From an uncultured Roseiflexaceae bacterium (GTDB lineage: Bacteria; Chloroflexota; Chloroflexia; Chloroflexales; Roseiflexaceae), in the NCBI GenBank assembly GCA_903868295.1, contig CAIPUQ010000352.1, positions 1-10,076 on the forward strand: a DNA stretch of 10,076 bases, given 5' to 3'. Position numbers and translations under genes: made by a program. The number at the start of each line of letters is the position of its first letter. Positions within the stretch are counted from its first letter, which is position 1. Positions 5,563 to 10,076 of the stretch are shown in pieces. The notes under the pieces are model-generated. The model saw only the letters and a list, made by a program, of their open reading frames with translations. It made no database searches and was not told the origin of the DNA.

Positions 5563-6695
5563 GTGGTACTCACTTCGTCGGGTGCTACCACTATCATATC
5601 ATCGCGATGGACCACTGCGCTGCCATAGGTGTACCCGAGGATGTCAGCGATTGCCGTCGACTTCTGACCCATGATGCGCCGTACATCTGCCGAATGGTAC
5701 AGCGACAAACCACGCGCTACCTCACGCTGTTGCGTAAAAATCCGCACGGTTTGACCACGTTCGAAGTCCCCTTCGACCGCAACAATACCCGCGGGTAGGA
5801 GGCTCTTGCCTGCCGTCGTCATCGCTGCGGCAGCTCCTGCATCGATGATGATTTTGCAATCACGCACGGTCTCGGCCAAAATCCAGCGTTTGCGCCCTTC
5901 GCGGTGGTTGACGCGTGCAGGAAAACGCGTGCCGATCCGTTCACCGGCGACGACACGCTCGATGACATTGGGCAGCGCGCCTGGTGCAATCACCACATCG
6001 ATGCCGCTCTGGGTTGCCAGATCCGCTGCTTGAATCTTTGTCATCATGCCGCCGGTGCCACGAACGCTACCGGTTCCGCCCGCGAGCGCGTATATCTCAG
6101 GGGTTATTGCATCGACGGTTTCGATGAGCGTCGCTGTTGGATTGCTGCGCGGGTCGGCAGTGTACAACCCATCGATATCCGTCAAAATCAGCAACACGTG
6201 GGCATCGACCAAATTTGCAACCAGCGCAGATAGATTGTCATTGTCGCCGACTTTGATTTCGTCGACTGCGACCGCGTCGTTTTCGTTGATGATGGGCAGG
6301 ACCCCATGGGCAAAGCAGGTCAGCAACGTGTTACGAGCATTCAGATAGCGACTGCGATCGCCGATGTCGGCCTTGGTCAGGAGCGTCTGGCCCACCGGTA
6401 CTGAGTATAGTTCGAACATTTGCTGGTAGAGATGCATGATGAACGATTGACCGACTGCGGCCAACATTTGTTTCTCGGCGACATCTCGTGAGCGCGTTTG
6501 CATCGACAAACACTCACGCCCGGCAGCAACTGCGCCGGACGTGACCAAAATGACTTCATGACCCTTTGCACGTAACGCCGCCAACTGTCGCACAAAATCG
6601 ACCATACGTGGTCGATGGAGGCGGGTCGACCCAGCGGTGAGGACGTTGGTACCCAACTTGACCACCACACGCATCGGCGCACCGTTGACTATCAT
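5559..6695 (-). CDS. proB: Glutamate 5-kinase with PUA domain
   Basis: First committed step of proline synthesis: ATP-dependent phosphorylation of glutamate to glutamyl 5-phosphate. The amino acid kinase domain shows VVKLGTNVLT (11-20), VTSGAVAAGR (51-60), NENDAV (138-143), VGDNDNLSALVA (149-160), LTDIDGLYTADP (171-182) and GTGGMMTKIQAA (213-224). Residues from about 285 to 365 form the C-terminal PUA domain of long-form ProB. The 378 residues agree with the long family (E. coli 367). The family is classically feedback-inhibited by proline. The ATG at 6695 is chosen because AAGGGG stands about six bases upstream; the second ATG at residue 8 has no such signal. It begins 15 bp after the response regulator gene and runs into proA by ATGA overlap. 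Confidence 0.97.
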   Translation of the reverse strand: MIVNGAPMRVVVKLGTNVLTAGSTRLHRPRMVDFVRQLAALRAKGHEVILVTSGAVAAGRECLSMQTRSRDVAEKQMLAAVGQSFIMHLYQQMFELYSVPVGQTLLTKADIGDRSRYLNARNTLLTCFAHGVLPIINENDAVAVDEIKVGDNDNLSALVANLVDAHVLLILTDIDGLYTADPRSNPTATLIETVDAITPEIYALAGGTGSVRGTGGMMTKIQAADLATQSGIDVVIAPGALPNVIERVVAGERIGTRFPARVNHREGRKRWILAETVRDCKIIIDAGAAAAMTTAGKSLLPAGIVAVEGDFERGQTVRIFTQQREVARGLSLYHSADVRRIMGQKSTAIADILGYTYGSAVVHRDDMIVVAPDEVSTT

Positions 6696-6710
6696 CGCAT
6701 CCCCTTTTGC

Positions 6711-7400
6711 CTACTGCACCATGCGATAGCCGACGCCCCATTCTGTCAACAATAATCGTGGGTTGCGACCGGCCTTGGGTTCGATTTTGCGGCGCAGGTA
6801 CCACATATAGACCTTGAGGTAGTCTTGATCGTGCTGTGAATTCGGGCCCCAGACCGCTTCGAGTAGTGTATCATGTCGCACCACAGTACCCGCATGTTCT
6901 GCCAGCACAGCCAATAGTGCATACTCGGTCGGGGTTAATTCTACCACTTCACCCTTGACTTTGACGACCCGTGTTTGGATGTCGATGGTTATTTCACCCA
7001 TGCCGACGACACGTGTGCGTTGCGTCCCCTGGGCTCGGCGGAGTAATGCACGTACCCGTGCCAACAATTCGTCCATGTCGAATGGCTTGGCCAGATAGTC
7101 ATCAGCCCCGCAATCAAGCCCCAGCACGACGTCGCGTGATTGAGTCCGCGCGGTCAGCATCAACACAGGAACTTGGTTGCCTTCACCGCGGATGCGTGCG
7201 CACACTTCGCGTCCGTCCATCTCGGGCATCATCACATCAAGCACAACCAAATCCGGATGAATTTCGCCGAGTTTCTGCAGGCATTCTGCACCGCTTGACA
7301 CCTCGTGGACTCGATAGCCCGCGTTGGTAAACAGCAGATTAAGTAACTTCCGCAGACCTGGCTCGTCGTCTACGACCATGATGTTCTGTTGGACCGTCAT
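6711..7400 (-). CDS. OmpR/KdpE-type two-component response regulator
   Basis: A 229-residue transcription regulator. The receiver domain (about 6-120) has the acidic pair Asp11/Asp12, the phosphoacceptor Asp55 in LDVMMP, Thr83 and Lys105 in AKPF, so it should be phosphorylatable. The C-terminal winged-helix DNA-binding domain (about 132-228) shows LTPTEYALLAVL, VWGP, YMWYLRRKIEP and a GVGYRM end, closest in look to KdpE. No histidine kinase lies in the window, so its partner must be beyond the edge or elsewhere. It starts 10 bp after the TlpA-like gene, with GAGGG just ahead of the ATG, and ends 15 bp before proB, so it is likely co-transcribed with both groups. Its targets cannot be told from the sequence. 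Confidence 0.93.
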   Translation of the reverse strand: MTVQQNIMVVDDEPGLRKLLNLLFTNAGYRVHEVSSGAECLQKLGEIHPDLVVLDVMMPEMDGREVCARIRGEGNQVPVLMLTARTQSRDVVLGLDCGADDYLAKPFDMDELLARVRALLRRAQGTQRTRVVGMGEITIDIQTRVVKVKGEVVELTPTEYALLAVLAEHAGTVVRHDTLLEAVWGPNSQHDQDYLKVYMWYLRRKIEPKAGRNPRLLLTEWGVGYRMVQ

Positions 7401-7411
7401 GTGCCCTCACT

Positions 7412-8236
7412 TTATGGGGTATCGCGTAATCGCTGCACCAAGGCGACAACATCAGCGGTTGTCAATGTGCCGACATACACGTACCGAATATTGCCCTGTG
7501 AATCAAGAAAATAACTCACGGGAATCGGCGAAATCTGGTACTGGCGGGATACATCGCCTTCACTGTCGTACACGATTGGGTACGTTACCCCGTATTCATC
7601 GACAAATGACTGGACTGCTGCATCGCCGGGTGCACCGAGCTCTTCTTGGTTGCGTAAGTTAATTCCGACAAACTCGACATCCGGCCCTCGCAACTGCTCG
7701 TATGCTGCTTGGAGCGCAGGCGTCTCTTCTTTGCACGGAATACACCAGGTTCCCCAGAAGTTTACCACAATAATTTTACCACGTAAATCATTTAAACGCA
7801 GTGTTTTTCCATCGATAGTAGAGAGCGTAAAATCAGGTGCAGGCCGGTTTGTCTCGGCTGCCGCGGGCATCAATGGTGCCGCATACCGAGCACTCACCAT
7901 CCAAACGATTGCGACGACAACGAGCCCAATGAACCCACCTAATACGACCATCCAGACTTCGCGATTCGCACCACCACGGCGACCGCTTGTCGGCACTGGT
8001 TGGATTCGAACCCCGAGCGTGCGGTCGTATTCGGTCCGTTGCACAATATCGAGCAACAGATCGCGGACCGCTTCGAGCTCGCGGATCCGGGTAGCGGCGC
8101 TTACCCCGACGGTCCCACCCGGATCACTGAGCCAGTCGGCGCGATAGCGGGCACAGACGGCGTCGCAACCTGCTCGTATCGTCGCCTCATCGGCATCCAT
8201 TGGGACGCCTAATTGTTCGTAATAATTCTGCGACAT
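7412..8236 (-). CDS. Membrane-anchored TlpA/CcmG-like thiol-disulfide oxidoreductase with DnaJ-like N-terminus
   Basis: Read from the ATG at 8236 (GAGAGA four bases upstream) it has 274 residues in three parts. Residues 1-75 resemble a J domain: NYYEQLGVPMDADEATI at the start and EYDRTLG at 69-75, but the HPD loop is replaced by YRAD, so stimulation of DnaK is not expected. One membrane helix follows at about 95-117, preceded by basic RR and R residues, placing the J-like part in the cytoplasm. Residues 130-274 form a thioredoxin-fold TlpA/ResA/CcmG domain outside: APDFTLSTIDG, VNFWGTWCIPC with Cys165 and Cys168, VGINLR, and a likely cis-Pro at 239 in PIPVSYFLD. Such domains reduce apocytochrome c or its chaperones. 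Next to a CcmF-like gene, a role in cytochrome c maturation is the best inference. A longer frame from 8278 would overlap the preceding gene. Confidence 0.9.
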   Translation of the reverse strand: MSQNYYEQLGVPMDADEATIRAGCDAVCARYRADWLSDPGGTVGVSAATRIRELEAVRDLLLDIVQRTEYDRTLGVRIQPVPTSGRRGGANREVWMVVLGGFIGLVVVAIVWMVSARYAAPLMPAAAETNRPAPDFTLSTIDGKTLRLNDLRGKIIVVNFWGTWCIPCKEETPALQAAYEQLRGPDVEFVGINLRNQEELGAPGDAAVQSFVDEYGVTYPIVYDSEGDVSRQYQISPIPVSYFLDSQGNIRYVYVGTLTTADVVALVQRLRDTP

Positions 8237-8261
8237 GGGCTCTCTCAACACGCATCCCGCA

Positions 8262-9260
8262 TCAGCGGTACTGCGCAATCAATTTGGCAGCCTGAATGGC
8301 AATAGGAGAGTCTTTGGCTTCGGAGTCAATCACCGACTGCCAGACAGCACGGGCATCCTCAATCTGCGGAGGGGTGTTCTGGGCCAAACAATAGCCCATG
8401 TTCATCCGCACACGCGAACGCTCTTCAGCGGGGACGGCATCGATGACGGTGCGCATCTGCTGGAGCCCAGCATTGGAACTCTTTTTGTCGCCTACACCAT
8501 TGCCATAGAAGCACAGTGCTGCGCCATGGTCTGCCGCCACCACGACGTTGTCCGGCAAGAGCACCATGGCCTTTTCGTAGGCCACTGCGGCCATCTGCCA
8601 GCGTTCGATGCGGTCGATGTACACCGGACTATTGGGCTGCATTTCGCGCACGATTTGGACGCTGTTGTACAGCATGTTGCCGTATTCGATCCACGCAGTA
8701 GCATTGCCGGGATCCGTGTCAGTGGCAAGTTTGGTCGTTGCAATGGCAGCCTCGAACTGGTCGAGTTGGCTCTGCACCGATTCTACCGGCGGCGTATCAT
8801 TGCTCGGGGCCACGCGCTTGCCGCCATCCGTCAACACGAATGCCACGAGCACAATCAGCAGCGGCAATGTAATCGCAAAGAACAACGGCATCGTGCGGTT
8901 TGGCAGTGGTGCTACGGTACTCGTTGTCAACACCGGTTCGGTCACATACCCGGGGATCCGCTCACGTGCCCCGGCAGGGGGCAGCGGTTGAAAATCAAGC
9001 ACCGGTTCGGCCGAAGGCAGTGCTTTTGCGACGACCTGTGTCAATCCTGCGTCATATGCTGCCCGCAGGGTGGGGTCCGACAGGATAGTCCGTGCCTGAT
9101 TGAGTGCAAACAGCTGTTTCTGGGCAAGGGCAATCAGCTCGTCCGACACCCCAGCGAGCACCGCTGGATCGTAGGCCTGACTCAATCGGGTATATGCTTC
9201 GTCGATGGCCGTAGTATCGGCATCACGGGGGACTTGCAAGACTGCGTAGTAATCGACCAT
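8262..9260 (-). CDS. Membrane protein with DnaJ-like N-terminus and TPR-like (CcmI/CcmH-type) C-terminus
   Basis: A 332-residue protein. Residues 1-74 look like a J domain: DYYAVLQVPRDADTTAIDEA at 3-22 and LSDPTLRAAYD at 60-70, but the HPD tripeptide is replaced by DPA (31-33), so classic DnaK co-chaperone activity is unlikely. A Pro-rich linker leads to one membrane helix at about 125-143. The rest (about 160-332) is helical and TPR-like: WIEYGNMLYN, AAVAYEKAMVLLPDN and MNMGYCLAQ are typical repeat pieces, probably outside the cytoplasm. In many bacteria a membrane-anchored TPR protein (CcmI, or the C-terminal part of CcmH) presents apocytochrome c to CcmF; the position 28 bp after a CcmF-like gene supports that role here. 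The ATG at 9260 has AAAGGG five bases upstream. Cytochrome function is inferred from context. Confidence 0.82.
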   Translation of the reverse strand: MVDYYAVLQVPRDADTTAIDEAYTRLSQAYDPAVLAGVSDELIALAQKQLFALNQARTILSDPTLRAAYDAGLTQVVAKALPSAEPVLDFQPLPPAGARERIPGYVTEPVLTTSTVAPLPNRTMPLFFAITLPLLIVLVAFVLTDGGKRVAPSNDTPPVESVQSQLDQFEAAIATTKLATDTDPGNATAWIEYGNMLYNSVQIVREMQPNSPVYIDRIERWQMAAVAYEKAMVLLPDNVVVAADHGAALCFYGNGVGDKKSSNAGLQQMRTVIDAVPAEERSRVRMNMGYCLAQNTPPQIEDARAVWQSVIDSEAKDSPIAIQAAKLIAQYR

Positions 9261-9288
9261 GTTTTCCCTTTATCGACAGTGATGCTGA

Positions 9289-10076
9289 TTATGCAGGTAC
9301 AGACCCATCACGACGCCAGAACGCAAGTTTGGCGAGTGCTGCTTTAAACGACGGCAAGGTCAATTGACCTGCTTCGAGCTGGCGGCGAACCACGGCGATG
9401 GCGCCACCCAACACTGCAATGATAATCCCGGCCCACACCAACACAATCCCAGGCTTGACCGTAACCGTGACAACCGCACGAGCAGGATCCACCGGCAAGT
9501 TCAACCCACCGACCCGCACAATCACGCGCTTTTGGTTAGGATCAAACGCAGCCATCGAGGCAGTATAGCCACCGGGCAGGTCGACGGGCATCTCTTGGAC
9601 CGCCTTGGCAGGATCTGTTTCGTTGGCGAGAATAATGATACCCGGCGTAATGTCGTAAGATTTGCCTTCGAAGCCAATCGTCAGCTTCGCGCTGATATCT
9701 GCCTTGTCGGTCGTTTTGTCAGTCGGCACAACGAATCCATTGAACGTGATGGTGTACGGGCCGACTTCCTTGGTTTGCCCTTGGTTCAGGTCAGCGATGT
9801 TGCGGTCAAACGGTGGTTGATACTCGACCGGCGAGATGTACATGTCTTGATAGAGATCGCTGCGTACCGACGGCGTTGCCATCGTGGCGCCCATGCGTGG
9901 GTTAAAGTAGAGCATCGGTGTGGCAGAGGTCACCCGACCACCACGCGTGACATTCATGTCCAGCACGCCTTGGCCTTTTGCATCCCTACGCCAGCCGTTG
10001 AAGGCAACGTCGTATCCATAAATTGACATGGTCTGACCTTCGGGGACCAAAATCCGTGTCTCGGGGGTGGCATACC
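9289..10076 (-). CDS. ccmF: CcmF-like cytochrome c haem lyase subunit, C-terminal part (cut by window edge)
   Basis: The frame is open through the right edge, so this is the last 261 residues or so of a larger protein; CcmF proteins are usually about 650 residues with many membrane helices, which would lie outside the window. Visible are the CcmF-type periplasmic segments: LVPEGQTMSIYGYDVAFNGW, then YFNPRMGATMATPSVRSDLY followed by DMYISPVEY, matching the conserved 'DLY' region, a second GPYTITFNGF unit, and a final KPGIVLVWAGIIIAVLGG membrane helix followed by a short basic tail. CcmF joins haem from CcmE to the CXXCH motif of apocytochrome c at the outer face of the membrane. It leads the apparent six-gene unit. 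The first in-window start codon (TTG at 10050) is not the real start because the coding pattern continues upstream. Confidence 0.85.
   Translation of the reverse strand, partial: YATPETRILVPEGQTMSIYGYDVAFNGWRRDAKGQGVLDMNVTRGGRVTSATPMLYFNPRMGATMATPSVRSDLYQDMYISPVEYQPPFDRNIADLNQGQTKEVGPYTITFNGFVVPTDKTTDKADISAKLTIGFEGKSYDITPGIIILANETDPAKAVQEMPVDLPGGYTASMAAFDPNQKRVIVRVGGLNLPVDPARAVVTVTVKPGIVLVWAGIIIAVLGGAIAVVRRQLEAGQLTLPSFKAALAKLAFWRRDGSVPA

Noticed and set aside
7760..7810. An A+T-rich patch suggesting a promoter or transferred DNA inside the TlpA-like gene
   Set aside because: It encodes the conserved thioredoxin-fold stretch around LRGKIIVVNFWGTW, whose Ile, Asn, Lys and Phe codons explain the composition.
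8237..8278. An upstream in-frame ATG at 8278 for the TlpA-like gene
   Set aside because: It would overlap the end of the preceding gene and add 14 residues with no similarity to the J-like start; ATG 8236 places the YYEQLGVP motif at the expected distance from the N-terminus.
8235..9347. A 370-codon plus-strand frame opposite the J-like/TPR gene
   Set aside because: Same reason: the minus-strand protein has a coherent J-like, membrane and TPR layout, while the plus-strand translation is Cys/His/Arg-rich without domains.
1..10076. Phage, CRISPR, toxin-antitoxin or other defence system
   Set aside because: No repeat-spacer pattern, integrase, transposase, nuclease or toxin-like small gene pair was seen. 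The ATPase-glycosyltransferase pair has no effector domain that would support a defence reading.

Overview
The window is about 10 kb of densely packed bacterial chromosome with moderately high G+C. It reads as ordinary housekeeping and accessory genes, with no insertion sequence, CRISPR array, tRNA or rRNA that I can see. Several things suggest, without proving, a member of the Chloroflexota: a short ACT-less homoserine dehydrogenase, a FVGR-type P-loop ATPase, a DUF3524-type glycosyltransferase, and a cytochrome c maturation cluster whose proteins carry DnaJ-like N-termini. No marker gene in the window fixes the taxonomy.

Left part (1-2540). Bases 1-183 hold no gene I can support, but there is a terminator-like hairpin just past the end of the first gene. 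Two minus-strand genes follow as a tight pair: a tail-anchored P-loop ATPase (1310-2221), then a glycosyltransferase of the tRNA-queuosine mannosyltransferase family (184-1305). Their start region faces a plus-strand gene for a small two-helix membrane protein (2289-2540). The 67-bp gap between them carries a perfect TATAAT box and a direct repeat of ACCGTACG.

Middle part (2443-4288). Homoserine dehydrogenase (hom, minus strand) overlaps the small membrane gene tail to tail. Only 31 bp separates its start from a divergently transcribed gene for a shortened, active-site-degenerate relative of dihydroorotate dehydrogenase. That gene and proA converge so tightly that their stop codons overlap on one TTAA, at the base of a strong hairpin.

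Right part (4285-10076). Six minus-strand genes follow one another with gaps of 28, 25, 10, 15 and -4 bp and look like one transcription unit. In transcription order they are: the C-terminal part of a CcmF-like haem lyase subunit (cut by the window edge), a membrane-anchored protein with a J-like N-terminus and a TPR-like C-terminus, a membrane-anchored TlpA/CcmG-like thiol-disulfide oxidoreductase that also has a J-like N-terminus, an OmpR/KdpE-type response regulator without a kinase partner in view, and proB and proA for the first two steps of proline synthesis. Cytochrome c maturation, a regulator and proline synthesis are thus physically linked.

The most distinctive feature is the pair of adjacent cytochrome c maturation proteins that both carry DnaJ-like cytoplasmic domains lacking the HPD motif. 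I found no clear sign of a defence system or other wholly new machinery.
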